DNA from: an uncultured Clostridium sp.
GTDB lineage: Bacteria; Bacillota; Clostridia; TANB77; CAG-508
Direction: 5' to 3'
Assembly (NCBI GenBank): GCA_900553685.1
Contig: USEI01000006.1
Coordinates: forward strand, 1-64,000
DNA: 64,000 nt
Part shown: positions 42,669-51,521 of the stretch, one piece after another
Position numbering within the stretch: position 1 is the stretch's first letter
Layout of the letters: every line of letters starts with the position of its first letter
Position numbers and translations under genes: made by a program
Notes under the pieces: model-generated
What the model was told of the DNA's origin: nothing
Seen by the model: only the letters and a program-made list of their open reading frames with translations
The model's database searches: none

Positions 42669-45600
42669 ATGTTGAAAAGGAAAGTTTTAAAAATAGCTCT
42701 TGTATTAGCATGTGTTATGGTATTAATTATGCCATATACATCAACTGTACTTGCAGCAACATTAACACATGAAGATACTAAAGCAGATTTACAAGTTCTT
42801 GTAATGCACGAAGGAGGAGAAGAGTCAAGCGGAACTCTTACAGAAGAACAAAGAAAATTATATGATGAAACACCATATGGATATAGAATTGGTGGTACAA
42901 GAATATTTAAAATTATTACTAAGGGAGATGTTGATTATTCAAATACTTTCTATTGTTTGAATGCAAATAAATCTTTTCCAGGAGTAACAAACCAAGGATA
43001 CAATAGTTTAGAATATACTAATGTAGCTGATTTTAAAGATTCAACAGATTCAAATGTAAAATCTTTACATTTAAGCACAGCTTATTCAGATGATAATGCA
43101 AAATGGACAGCAAATTATAAAGCTTTAGTTTGGCTTGTTAATAATATGTTTTTAGAAAAACAAGCTCCAGAACAAAAAGATGATTATTTAGCCAAAGCTT
43201 TTGCTGATTATGAAGATTATGATTTAGAAACAGTTAAAGCTTTGTTGACAGATGATGATATAGATGTTGTTCAACAATATGCTATTTGGTATTTTACAAA
43301 CAATGATACAGATAAATTTAATGTTGAGACATTACCTGCTGTTGAATTATCAAAAGTTGAGTTAAATGAAAATAATGAAACTGTTGAAACAAATGGTTCT
43401 TATAAAGATATAGTTGGAGAATCATATCGTCAAGATATGGCAAATCACTTATATCAATATTTAATAAGATCAGCAAAAGAAGCAGTTGAAACTGCAGTAA
43501 CTTATCCAGCAATAGAAGATATAGAAGCAGTAGCTGAAACTAATGAAGAATACTATATAGCAGGACCTTTTAAAGTAAAATCAGGAACAGCTCCTGAATC
43601 AGAATACAAAATTTCTTTATTAGATCAAAATGGAGAAGAAATTTCAAGAGATGCTTATAGTATATTAATAGATGGAGAGGAAGTATTTACAGATAAAAAT
43701 ATAAATGAAATTTTTAATCAAGAATATTACATATATCTACCAAAAACCAATAAAGATATAACAAAAATTTCTTTGAAACTTTCTTATTCAAGTTATGAAT
43801 CAGAAGCTTCACTTTGGGAAAATAAAACAGTAAATGAAGAAGGTGTTGAAGTTTATCAACCTGTTGTTTTAATAACAAGAGAAGAAACACCTCATATTCA
43901 AAATAAAGATGTTGAAATTAATAGAGACGAGGCAGATTTAGCTTTAAGAAAATATATTATAAAAGTAAATGATGAAAATATTGATAGACAACCAACTGTT
44001 GATGTTACAAACTTAAAAAATGGAACAGCGACTACAGCAGAATATAAACATCAAAAGTCACCAGTTAAAGTTTCAGCAGGAGATACAATTATTTATGAAA
44101 TAAGAGTTTATAATGAAGCAGATATAGATGCTCAAGGAACAGTAATTGTAGACTCATTACCAAAAGGATTAGAATATGTTGAAGATAGCCAAATAAATAA
44201 TACTTATGGATGGGTGAAATCTGAAACAGCTGGAGAAAACAACACTAAATACACTACAAATTATTTACAAGATAAAGTAATTAAAGCCTTTGACAAGGAA
44301 AATGATGAAACATTAGATAGCGCTTATGTTCAAATAGAATGTAGAATTTCTGATACAGCAAAGGCTTCAGCAGTTTTAACAAATGTTGCAGAGATTGCTG
44401 AAGATGGTATTGATGATAGAGATTCAACTCCATTAAATAATGATTATATAAATAATGACTATGACTCTTCAAATTATAAAGGACATAATGATAATAAGGA
44501 TGATTTAACAGATAAAGATTATTATTACAAAGGAAGAGAAGATGATGATGATTTCGAAAAAGTTGAAATCGAAGGAAAAGTTTTTGATTTAAGCTTACAA
44601 AAATTTATCACAAAAGTAAATGGAGATACACCAAAAACAAGTAGAGAACCAGTAGTTGATGTAACAGATTTAAAAAATGGAACAAGTACAGATGCAAAAT
44701 ATACTACTGTTAAAACTCCAATGGTCGTTGAAAAAGGAGATATAGTAACATATACAATAAGAGTATATAATGAAGGGGAAATTTCAGGATATGCTGAACA
44801 AGTTTCAGACTATTTACCAGAAGGGTTAGGATTTTTAGTTGGATATAGAACAAATGTTGACAATTACTGGTCAATTCCTGAAGATTCTAAAACAATAAAA
44901 TTAAGTGAAATAGAAAATGGAAAAGCAAATTTATCTGTAGAAGATTTTACAGATGTTGAAAATTTAGATAATGTAGATGTTGTTACAGGAAAAGTAAAAC
45001 TAACATCAACAAAATTAAAATCTACTGATGTAGATGAAAAGAATTTAATACAAGGCTTTGATAAAGAAACAGGGACAGAATTAAGTTACAAAGATATACA
45101 AGTTACATGTATAGTTTTAGCTGATAAAGTTTCAAATAATAATTTTAAAAATATTGCTGAAATTGTTGATGATTCAGATGAAGATAAAAATCCAATTGAT
45201 GATATCGATTCAACTCCAGATACAGTAAATCCTGATGAATATCCTGGAGAAGATGAGAATCAAGATGATAATGACTATGAAGATTTAACAACAGTTGAAA
45301 AAGAATTTGATTTAAGCTTACAAAAATTTATTACAAAAGTAAATGATACAGAAATTAAAGATAGAGTACCAAGTGTAAGTAAAGACTCAAATGGTAAAGT
45401 TCAAATAGTTGGAAATTCAGAACCACTTGCAGTAGAAAATAATAATTTAATTACTTATACAATAAGAGTATATAATGAAGGAAATATAGCAGGATATGCA
45501 GAAGAAATTTCTGATGATTTACCAAAGGGATTAGAATTTGTTATAGACAATGAAATAAACAAAAAATATGGATGGGTTTTATATGACAAAAATGGAAATG

Positions 45601-46529
45601 AAACAACAGATTTAAGTCAAGCTGTAATGGTAAAAACAGATTATTTATCAAAAGAAAAATCAGAATCAAGAGGAGAAGATTGTTTATTAAAACCATTTGA
45701 TTCAAATGGAGATGCAAAAGACATATCATACCAAGATGTTCAAATAGTGTTTAAAGTTGTTGAAAGCATTGCAAAAGAAAATGAAGGAAGAATAATAATT
45801 AATACAGCTGAAATATATGATGATGCTGATGAAAATGGAGATCCAATCGAAGATATAGATTCAACACCAGGAAATGATAAAGATGGTGAAGATGATATAG
45901 ATCAGGAAAAAGTATATGTTAAATATTTTGATTTAGCATTACAAAAAGATTTAGTTAAAATAATTATAACAGAAGATGGAACAACAAGAGAAATTTCCGT
46001 AGCTTCAACTGATGGGTTACAAAAAGTTGAAATTCATAGAAAAAAATTAAATTCTACAACAGTAAAATTTGTTTATAATATAACTGTAAAAAATGAAGGC
46101 GAAATAGCAGGATATGCTACAGAAGTAACAGATTATATCCCAGAAGGGTTAGAATTTATTCCAGAAGAAAATAGTCAATGGACGCAAGCTTCATCAAATG
46201 TTATTACAACAAATGCATTAGCAAATACTCGTTTAGAACCAGGTCAAACAGCCTCAGTACAAGTTGTACTAAAATGGATAAATGATGAAAATAATATGGG
46301 AATAAAAAATAATATTGCTGAAATTAGTAAAGATGACAATGATAGTGATACACCAGATATAGATTCAACACCTAATAATAGAGTTGAAACAGAAGATGAT
46401 ATTGATAATGCAGAGGTAATGTTAAGTATTTCAACAGGTAAAGCACCAACTTATATAGGATTAACAACAATTGTACTTGCAATACTTACAACAGGAATTG
46501 TATTAATTAAAAAATATGTTTTAATTTAA
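42669..46529 (+). CDS. thioester-domain surface adhesin with four DUF11-like repeats
   Basis: This 1286-residue protein has a signal peptide (1-30) and an N-terminal thioester domain: Cys96 in FYCLN and Gln203 in QQYAIW match the Cys and Gln that form an internal thioester able to bond covalently to host amines. Four repeats follow (starting near residues 424, 640, 880 and 1087), each opening DLxLxK (DLALRKYI, FDLSLQKFI twice, FDLALQKDL), with YTIRVYNEGEI in the middle and NIAEI near the end. The fixed Lys, Glu and Asn positions suggest internal isopeptide bonds. Acidic linkers end in DIDSTP. The C-terminus is STGKAPTYIG, a hydrophobic helix and KK, a possible variant sorting signal. ATG 42669 follows AAGGAAGG. 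It is probably the main attachment factor in this window. Confidence 0.87.
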   Translation: MLKRKVLKIALVLACVMVLIMPYTSTVLAATLTHEDTKADLQVLVMHEGGEESSGTLTEEQRKLYDETPYGYRIGGTRIFKIITKGDVDYSNTFYCLNANKSFPGVTNQGYNSLEYTNVADFKDSTDSNVKSLHLSTAYSDDNAKWTANYKALVWLVNNMFLEKQAPEQKDDYLAKAFADYEDYDLETVKALLTDDDIDVVQQYAIWYFTNNDTDKFNVETLPAVELSKVELNENNETVETNGSYKDIVGESYRQDMANHLYQYLIRSAKEAVETAVTYPAIEDIEAVAETNEEYYIAGPFKVKSGTAPESEYKISLLDQNGEEISRDAYSILIDGEEVFTDKNINEIFNQEYYIYLPKTNKDITKISLKLSYSSYESEASLWENKTVNEEGVEVYQPVVLITREETPHIQNKDVEINRDEADLALRKYIIKVNDENIDRQPTVDVTNLKNGTATTAEYKHQKSPVKVSAGDTIIYEIRVYNEADIDAQGTVIVDSLPKGLEYVEDSQINNTYGWVKSETAGENNTKYTTNYLQDKVIKAFDKENDETLDSAYVQIECRISDTAKASAVLTNVAEIAEDGIDDRDSTPLNNDYINNDYDSSNYKGHNDNKDDLTDKDYYYKGREDDDDFEKVEIEGKVFDLSLQKFITKVNGDTPKTSREPVVDVTDLKNGTSTDAKYTTVKTPMVVEKGDIVTYTIRVYNEGEISGYAEQVSDYLPEGLGFLVGYRTNVDNYWSIPEDSKTIKLSEIENGKANLSVEDFTDVENLDNVDVVTGKVKLTSTKLKSTDVDEKNLIQGFDKETGTELSYKDIQVTCIVLADKVSNNNFKNIAEIVDDSDEDKNPIDDIDSTPDTVNPDEYPGEDENQDDNDYEDLTTVEKEFDLSLQKFITKVNDTEIKDRVPSVSKDSNGKVQIVGNSEPLAVENNNLITYTIRVYNEGNIAGYAEEISDDLPKGLEFVIDNEINKKYGWVLYDKNGNETTDLSQAVMVKTDYLSKEKSESRGEDCLLKPFDSNGDAKDISYQDVQIVFKVVESIAKENEGRIIINTAEIYDDADENGDPIEDIDSTPGNDKDGEDDIDQEKVYVKYFDLALQKDLVKIIITEDGTTREISVASTDGLQKVEIHRKKLNSTTVKFVYNITVKNEGEIAGYATEVTDYIPEGLEFIPEENSQWTQASSNVITTNALANTRLEPGQTASVQVVLKWINDENNMGIKNNIAEISKDDNDSDTPDIDSTPNNRVETEDDIDNAEVMLSISTGKAPTYIGLTTIVLAILTTGIVLIKKYVLI

Positions 46530-46542
46530 TATGATAAATAAG

Positions 46543-46576
46543 AATAATGAACCCTAAAATGGGTTCATTATTTTTT
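46543..46576 (+). terminator. intrinsic terminator after the adhesin gene
   Basis: AATAATGAACCC (46543-46554) pairs perfectly with GGGTTCATTATT (46561-46572), with TTTTTT overlapping the end. Confidence 0.92.
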
Positions 46577-46631
46577 GAAAGATATACCAATATATGATGG
46601 ATAAAATTGTATAAAAAGGTAAATAATTGTG

Positions 46632-46660
46632 TTTACAACAAAAATGCTATATGATATAAT
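46632..46660 (+). promoter_or_regulatory. promoter of the Ig-like / GGDEF operon
   Basis: TTTACA (46632-46637), 17 bases, TATAAT (46655-46660). A TGCTA...TAGCA pair brackets the -10. Confidence 0.65.
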
Positions 46661-46696
46661 TTAGCATGAAGTAAATTAGGTGAGGTGTTTAAACAA

Positions 46697-47923
46697 ATGA
46701 ACCAAATATTAGATTATAACCCAAATAAAAGTTCAAATGGTAATTCATCAAATTCAGATAAAATTGTTAGAGTATTTGCTGTAATTTTAATAATATTTGC
46801 CCTATGTTTATTAGGAAGTGGAATATATAACTTAACAAAAAATAAAGAGGCTGAAACAGAAAAAACTGCTGCTCCAACTGAGGCTAAAATTGATGTAGAG
46901 CAAACAGATACAGAAATTATAATAAAAGTAAGTCATGACAAAGCGATTAATAAATTAACTTACAAATGGGATACAGACAAAGAAGTTACTAACACAGGAA
47001 ATGGTGAGTCAACAATGGAAGTGAAAGTACCACTTTTATCTGGAGAACATGTTTTAGATGTAAAAGTTACAGACATAGATGGGGTTGAATCAACATATCA
47101 AGGCACATTTACTTCAGAAACAGGAGTAGATAGTACATATCCAGAAATTACTTTAGAAGTAACTCCTGAAAGCAAACTAAAAATAACCGCTACAGATGAA
47201 ACTGAAATTAGTTTTATTACATATAGATGGAATGAAGAGGAAGAAGTAAGAGTTGAAGCAACAGAAGAAGGACAAAAAGAAATTGTAGAAGAAATAGAAA
47301 TATTAAAAGGAAAAAATGACCTTACAGTTGTTGCTGTTGATAAAGCCAATAATTCATCAAATAAAATGGAAAGTTATACAGGATTAACAAATCCAGAAAT
47401 AACAATAAATGTAGCAGAAGATAAAAAATCAGCAGAAATACACTGTTCACATGAAAATGGAATAAAAGAAATAAAGATTAATTTAAATGGAGAAAATTTT
47501 GAAGTTGATATGTCTGCATTACCAGAAGAAAATCCAAAAGATGTAACAGCTCCTATTGAATTTTCAGAACCATCAAATAAATTGGTAGTAACTGCAATAA
47601 GTGTTGATGGTACAGAAAAAGTTGCTGAAGAAGAAATACAAAGTGAAGAAGTTCAAACAGAAAATATAGAAATTTCTATGGAGCAATTGGAAGATGATCC
47701 AAGCAAAGTAACAATATCTGCTAAAACAGAAAGTGGAATAAAAGAAATGAACTTAAATATAAATGGAGGAGAATTTACAGTAGATATGTCAGCATTACCT
47801 GAAGATTCAAAAGAAGTAGTTTTAGATCCGATTGAATTAACAGATGATGTGACAAAAATAAAAGTAACAGTTATTTCAAAAAATGATGTAGAAAAAGTAG
47901 ATGAAAAAGAATTTACTAAATAG
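46697..47923 (+). CDS. membrane-anchored protein with Ig-like repeats
   Basis: This 408-residue protein has a cytosolic Asn/Ser-rich N-terminus, one helix (about 27-46: VFAVILIIFALCLLGSGIY) and an outer part built of four or so ~80-residue beta domains of bacterial Ig type (TYKWDTDKEV, then TYRWNEEEEV). The last two are close copies: GIKEIKINLNGENFEVDMSA and GIKEMNLNINGGEFTVDMSA. The start ATG 46697 follows AGGTGAGGTG. A GGDEF-domain regulator starts 14 bases after its stop, so the pair may link outside contact to cyclic-di-GMP. No ligand or sorting signal is visible. Confidence 0.8.
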   Translation: MNQILDYNPNKSSNGNSSNSDKIVRVFAVILIIFALCLLGSGIYNLTKNKEAETEKTAAPTEAKIDVEQTDTEIIIKVSHDKAINKLTYKWDTDKEVTNTGNGESTMEVKVPLLSGEHVLDVKVTDIDGVESTYQGTFTSETGVDSTYPEITLEVTPESKLKITATDETEISFITYRWNEEEEVRVEATEEGQKEIVEEIEILKGKNDLTVVAVDKANNSSNKMESYTGLTNPEITINVAEDKKSAEIHCSHENGIKEIKINLNGENFEVDMSALPEENPKDVTAPIEFSEPSNKLVVTAISVDGTEKVAEEEIQSEEVQTENIEISMEQLEDDPSKVTISAKTESGIKEMNLNINGGEFTVDMSALPEDSKEVVLDPIELTDDVTKIKVTVISKNDVEKVDEKEFTK

Positions 47924-47937
47924 TAGTGGGAGTAAAT

Positions 47938-48867
47938 ATGGTTCAAGAAATTTATATAATTGATAATCAAAATGAGCTGATTACAAAGCTAAAAGAAAGT
48001 TTTAAAAGAGAATTAGATGAGTATAACTTTAAGACAATAAAGACTTCTGAGATAGAAATAGCACTTAGAAATATACCTGCACTAATAATTATTGATGAAG
48101 ATACAACAGATGTAAATATAGTTGAATTTTGCAAGAGTATAAGGGCAAATGAAGATAATAGTATAACACCTATAATTGTAGCTAGCTCTAATATAGATAG
48201 ACAACATAGAATAGATGTCTTGAAAACTGATGTTGAGTATTATATAAAAAAACCAATAGATGATGAATATTTTTACTATACTATAAAAAATGTAGTTGGT
48301 TTGTTAACTAAAAATAGAAGAATAAGTCCATTAACAGGACTACCAGGAAATGTCCAAATACAAGCAGAAATGAAAAAAAGATTATTAAATAAAGAAAAAT
48401 TTGCTATTCTTTATTTTGATTTAGACAATTTCAAAGCATACAATGATGTATATGGATTTTCTAATGGAGATGAAATTATAAAATTTACTGCAAGAACAAT
48501 TTCAAAACATGTTCATCAAATTCCAAATAGCGATAATTTTTTAGGGCATATTGGAGGGGATGATTTTGTTGCAATTATAGGTCCAACAGATTATGATAAA
48601 GTATGTCAAAATATAATAGCAGAATTTGATAAATATGCTGTGGATTTTTATAATGAAGTTGATGTTGAAAGGGGATATGTTGAAGTTGCAAATAGAAGAG
48701 GTATTATTGAGCAATTTCCACTTACTTCAATATCAATAGCAGTATTAGAGGTAGATTCAAAAATATATAAAACTACACTTGAAATTGGAGAAGTAGCAGG
48801 ACAAATAAAACATCAAGCAAAAACAATTTTAGGAAGTACTTATGTTATAAATAGAAGAAGATTTTGA
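47938..48867 (+). CDS. receiver-GGDEF protein, probable diguanylate cyclase
   Basis: This 309-residue protein has an N-terminal receiver-like domain (YIIDNQNE, the LIIIDED site, IIVASS and the Lys of IKKP) and a C-terminal GGDEF domain (about 125-300) with SPLTGLPGN, YFDLDNFKAYND and HIGGDDFVAI (about 206-210). The signature is GGDDF rather than GGDEF; Asp for Glu at the catalytic position may lower or alter activity. ATG 47938 follows GTGGGAG; the upstream in-frame ATG at 47926 touches the previous stop. It should make or sense cyclic-di-GMP, which in clostridia controls adhesion versus motility, fitting the neighbouring adhesin. Confidence 0.85.
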   Translation: MVQEIYIIDNQNELITKLKESFKRELDEYNFKTIKTSEIEIALRNIPALIIIDEDTTDVNIVEFCKSIRANEDNSITPIIVASSNIDRQHRIDVLKTDVEYYIKKPIDDEYFYYTIKNVVGLLTKNRRISPLTGLPGNVQIQAEMKKRLLNKEKFAILYFDLDNFKAYNDVYGFSNGDEIIKFTARTISKHVHQIPNSDNFLGHIGGDDFVAIIGPTDYDKVCQNIIAEFDKYAVDFYNEVDVERGYVEVANRRGIIEQFPLTSISIAVLEVDSKIYKTTLEIGEVAGQIKHQAKTILGSTYVINRRRF

Positions 48868-48916
48868 GATTAGTAAATTTTAGAAAAAATATAGAAATTT
48901 TAAATGTATAATAAAG

Positions 48917-48980
48917 AAGAGATTACATTGAAGTGAGCCAGGTATGGTTTCACTTCATATTTTTGTAGTCTCTTTTTATT
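48917..48980 (+). terminator. long two-tier hairpin terminator
   Basis: An outer 11-base stem (48917-48927 with 48964-48974) and an inner stem (TGAAGTGA with TCACTTCA plus GCC/GGT) form one ~58-base rod followed by TTTTTATTTT. It ends the GGDEF transcript and could also be a short stable RNA. Confidence 0.75.
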
Positions 48981-49079
48981 TTAAAATTTTTTTAAAATTT
49001 AATTTTTTTTTTAAGAATTATTTTTTATAATTCCTTTAGAAAAAGATTTTATGTGAAAACATAAAGAAAGGGAGGAAAG

Positions 49080-49304
49080 ATGAAAGACAAATTACTATAT
49101 TTAATACTTGGAATATTAATTGGTGCAGTTATAACAGCAGGAATATTTTTGGTATTCTCAAAAAATTCTAGACCAGATATGGATAGACAAAGACCAGATA
49201 TGGAACAAATGGAAGATATGAAAAGACCAGAAGATGAAAATATTGTACCACAAGATAGAGTTGAAGAAACAAATATAACAGAAACCAACTCTATAGCAGA
49301 ATAA
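49080..49304 (+). CDS. small membrane-anchored protein with Met/Asp repeat
   Basis: This 74-residue protein has one N-terminal helix (LLYLILGILIGAVITAGIFLVF) and an outer tail with the repeat RPDMDRQRPDMEQMEDMKRPED, rich in Met, Asp and Arg-Pro. ATG 49080 follows GGGAGG. A similar Met- and Asn-rich tail ends the adaptor protein at 49379, so the two may work together, possibly in binding metal. No family was recognised. Confidence 0.72.
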   Translation: MKDKLLYLILGILIGAVITAGIFLVFSKNSRPDMDRQRPDMEQMEDMKRPEDENIVPQDRVEETNITETNSIAE

Positions 49305-49307
49305 GAT

Positions 49308-49349
49308 AAATACCTTATTAGTTATAAGATTATTTCTAATAAGGTATTT
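49308..49349 (+). other. 14-base inverted repeat between two envelope genes
   Basis: AAATACCTTATTAG (49308-49321) and CTAATAAGGTATTT (49336-49349) are exact inverted copies with a 14-base loop. No T-run follows on the plus strand; it may be an mRNA stabiliser or operator. Confidence 0.55.
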
Positions 49350-49378
49350 AAAAATAAAAAACTGAAAGGGATACATAT

Positions 49379-50347
49379 ATGAAAATAGATAAGAAAAAAA
49401 TAATAATATTTTTTATTATACTAATAAGTTTTTTAATAATATTATTATTTGGAAAATCTTCTAATGCAAGTGAAGATAACATAGTAGAAACTACAGAAGA
49501 GACAGTAGAAGTTTCTAATCAAACTATTATTACAACACTTACCGCTCCAGGAGAAGTTCAATCAGCTAAAACAGAAAAAATATCTTTGAATACTAATTAT
49601 TATTATTTAACAATGTGTGCAGAAGAAAATGAGTATATAAAAAAAGGAGATAATTTGTTAGAGTATACAAATGGAACTTATATAACAGCTCCGTATGATT
49701 GTATAATAACAGAATATTCTGTACCAAATGCAAAAGATATTTGCACTTCTGATAATTACATTCAAATTTCTTCTGTTGAAGATTTATATATGGAAATTAA
49801 TATTGGAGAAGACAAAATAGGTAAAATTTCTTCTGGTCAAGAAGTTAGTATCGTTGTAAATTATGATGAAACAAAAGAATATACAGGAAATATTAGTAAG
49901 ATAAATGCTATTGGAACACATAATACAGGAGGAAGTACTTTTACTGCAATTGCTTCTATAAAAAATGATGGAAACTTAAAGCTAGGTATGTCAGCAACCT
50001 GTGAGATTATAATTGAAAGAGCTGAAAATGTAGTTGCAGTTCCTGTAGAAGCAATTCAAACATCTGATGAAGGAAAATATGTTATAGTAGTTAACTCAGA
50101 TGGCAGTACGTCTAATGTATCTGTAGAAACAGGAATTTCTAATGATGCCTATACAGAAATAAAATCAGGAATTAGTGAAGGAACAACTATACAAATGACA
50201 GAAAGCTCTGAAAATTCTAGAAATGGTTTTAATATGAATTTTAATGGAAATGCTCCTGGAGGAAGAGAAATGACAAGTAATTTTGAAAATCCGGCGAGCG
50301 GAGGAAAAATGCCTAATTTATCAGAAATGCCGGAAACTAATAGATAA
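49379..50347 (+). CDS. HlyD/MacA-like periplasmic-adaptor protein
   Basis: This 322-residue protein has an N-terminal helix (about 8-25), then the barrel-sandwich pattern of membrane-fusion proteins (TLTAPGEVQSAKTEKISL, ITAPYDCIITEYSVP), a beta-barrel (INIGEDKIGKISSGQEVSIV, LKLGMSATCEIIIE) and the VVAVPVEAIQTSDEGKYVIVV segment. It ends in a flexible tail rich in Gly, Asn and Met (SRNGFNMNFNGNAPGGREM). In Gram-positives such proteins pair with an ABC transporter (YknWXYZ type), but none is encoded here; only a transporter relic follows. The helical hairpin usual between the lipoyl halves is missing (compact form). ATG 49379 follows GAAAGGGA. Confidence 0.83.
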   Translation: MKIDKKKIIIFFIILISFLIILLFGKSSNASEDNIVETTEETVEVSNQTIITTLTAPGEVQSAKTEKISLNTNYYYLTMCAEENEYIKKGDNLLEYTNGTYITAPYDCIITEYSVPNAKDICTSDNYIQISSVEDLYMEINIGEDKIGKISSGQEVSIVVNYDETKEYTGNISKINAIGTHNTGGSTFTAIASIKNDGNLKLGMSATCEIIIERAENVVAVPVEAIQTSDEGKYVIVVNSDGSTSNVSVETGISNDAYTEIKSGISEGTTIQMTESSENSRNGFNMNFNGNAPGGREMTSNFENPASGGKMPNLSEMPETNR

Positions 50348-50353
50348 TAGTAC

Positions 50354-50572
50354 TTGAAATTTTTTTATTATAAGTTAATATATATTTCTGTAAGAAGAAA
50401 AATTAAGGAGAGAACAATACCAGGTACAGGAGCATGGACTGGTTCTTTAATAGCGTCAGTTTTAGGAATGGAGAAAAAGAAAATGTTTATATCTGTCTTT
50501 TTAGGAGTGATTATGGCAATTATAATAATGATGATTTTATCTTTTGGAATTCTTGCAAATGTAATACATTAA
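50354..50572 (+). pseudogene. C-terminal remnant of a small multidrug-export (COG2426) protein
   Basis: The ~55 residues IPGTGAWTGSLIASVLGMEKK and a final hydrophobic helix (MFISVFLGVIMAIIIMMILS) match the C-terminal end of the Sm_multidrug_ex family (usually about 160 residues). The first two thirds are missing, the frame starts with a weak TTG, and no ribosome site precedes it. It is most simply a decayed gene fragment, though a tiny membrane protein cannot be excluded. Confidence 0.7.
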
Positions 50573-50579
50573 TGAAATA

Positions 50580-50608
50580 TTGAAATTACAAGTAATTTGT
50601 GGTATTAT
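50580..50608 (+). promoter_or_regulatory. promoter of the DUF1836 gene
   Basis: TTGAAA (50580-50585), 17 bases, TATTAT (50603-50608). Confidence 0.6.
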
Positions 50609-50642
50609 ATTATTGTATAGTTAAAGTGAAAGAGGGATTTTA

Positions 50643-51182
50643 ATGTCAGAAAAAACTACTATGAAAAATTTTGAAGATTATTTTAAAATAGTAAAACACA
50701 AATTACCATATTGGGATGAATTACCAGAAATAGATTTGTATATGGATCAAGTAATAGCTTTAATGGATAAATATTTATCTTTTCATAAAACAGATGATAA
50801 TACTACAATTGTAACACATTCCATGATTAATAATTATGTAAAATTGGGGATGATGCCAGCACCTATTAAAAAGAAATATTCAAGAGAACACATTGCATAT
50901 TTAATAATAATTTGTAGTTTAAAACAAGCATTACCAATTTCAGATATAAAAGATCTAATAGAAATTAGAGTTGAAAGAACATCTATAGAAGAAACATTAA
51001 ACTTTTTTAGTGATTTATATGATTCAACATTTAATACAGTACTTGCAATAGGAAAAAAATTCAGTAGAAAAAATGCAAGTGAAGATGAACTTTTTGGAGA
51101 TACAGCATTATTTATGGCAATGGGTTCTAGTCATAGCAAATATATTGCAACAGAGATTGCTAAAATAAAAAGAAATCAATAA
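50643..51182 (+). CDS. DUF1836 protein, probable DNA-binding regulator
   Basis: This 179-residue protein fits the DUF1836 family: an N-terminal segment with Pro-Glu (LPYWDELPEIDLYMDQV), a MerR-like winged-helix turn (TTIVTHSMINNYVKLGMMPAP, KKKYSREHIAYLIIICSLKQ) and a C-terminal helical part. The conserved KLGxMPxPxKKxYSxExI is readily seen. Members are thought to be transcription regulators in Firmicutes. It has its own promoter and terminator. ATG 50643 follows AAAGAGGG. Confidence 0.88.
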   Translation: MSEKTTMKNFEDYFKIVKHKLPYWDELPEIDLYMDQVIALMDKYLSFHKTDDNTTIVTHSMINNYVKLGMMPAPIKKKYSREHIAYLIIICSLKQALPISDIKDLIEIRVERTSIEETLNFFSDLYDSTFNTVLAIGKKFSRKNASEDELFGDTALFMAMGSSHSKYIATEIAKIKRNQ

Positions 51183-51449
51183 TAGATAAATTTGAGTTAG
51201 TTATATTAATAAAAAAAGACATAATAATTTAATAAATATATAGCAAAGATTTAAGAGTTTTCTTAAATCTTTTTTATATAATAGGAAGTCATATTATATA
51301 AATAGTTTATCAAAAATAATTTTGCATTTCTATTATATATAAAATATTTTATAGTGTATTTTTTAGATTTACAAAAAAATTAATAAATATTTATATGAAA
51401 AAAACATATTATAAATATTAGTAAGATTTATTTACTTCTTATACTAATT
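51183..51449. other. intergenic gap before the acyl-CoA synthetase
   Basis: After the DUF1836 gene there is a terminator (51245-51276) and then ~170 bases of very AT-rich sequence (51277-51449) without a gene or recognisable RNA. Confidence 0.4.
51245..51276 (+). terminator. intrinsic terminator after the DUF1836 gene
   Basis: AAAGATTTAAGA (51245-51256) and TCTTAAATCTTT (51261-51272) are a perfect stem with a GTTT loop, followed by TTTT. Confidence 0.9.
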
Positions 51450-51489
51450 AGTCAAATTAATTGACTTTAATATATAGATGATATATAAT
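51450..51489 (+). promoter_or_regulatory. promoter with operator-like dyad, acyl-CoA synthetase gene
   Basis: TTGACT (51461-51466), 17 bases, TATAAT (51484-51489). The -35 box is the right half of a perfect dyad AGTCAA-N5-TTGACT (51450-51466), placed where a repressor would block RNA polymerase. Confidence 0.65.
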
Positions 51490-51521
51490 AGTTTTGAAAA
51501 CTAGATAAAGAGGTAATTAAT

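Noticed and set aside
48917-48980. c-di-GMP riboswitch near the GGDEF gene
   Set aside because: No conserved riboswitch core; it lies after the gene and ends in a T-run, as a terminator does.
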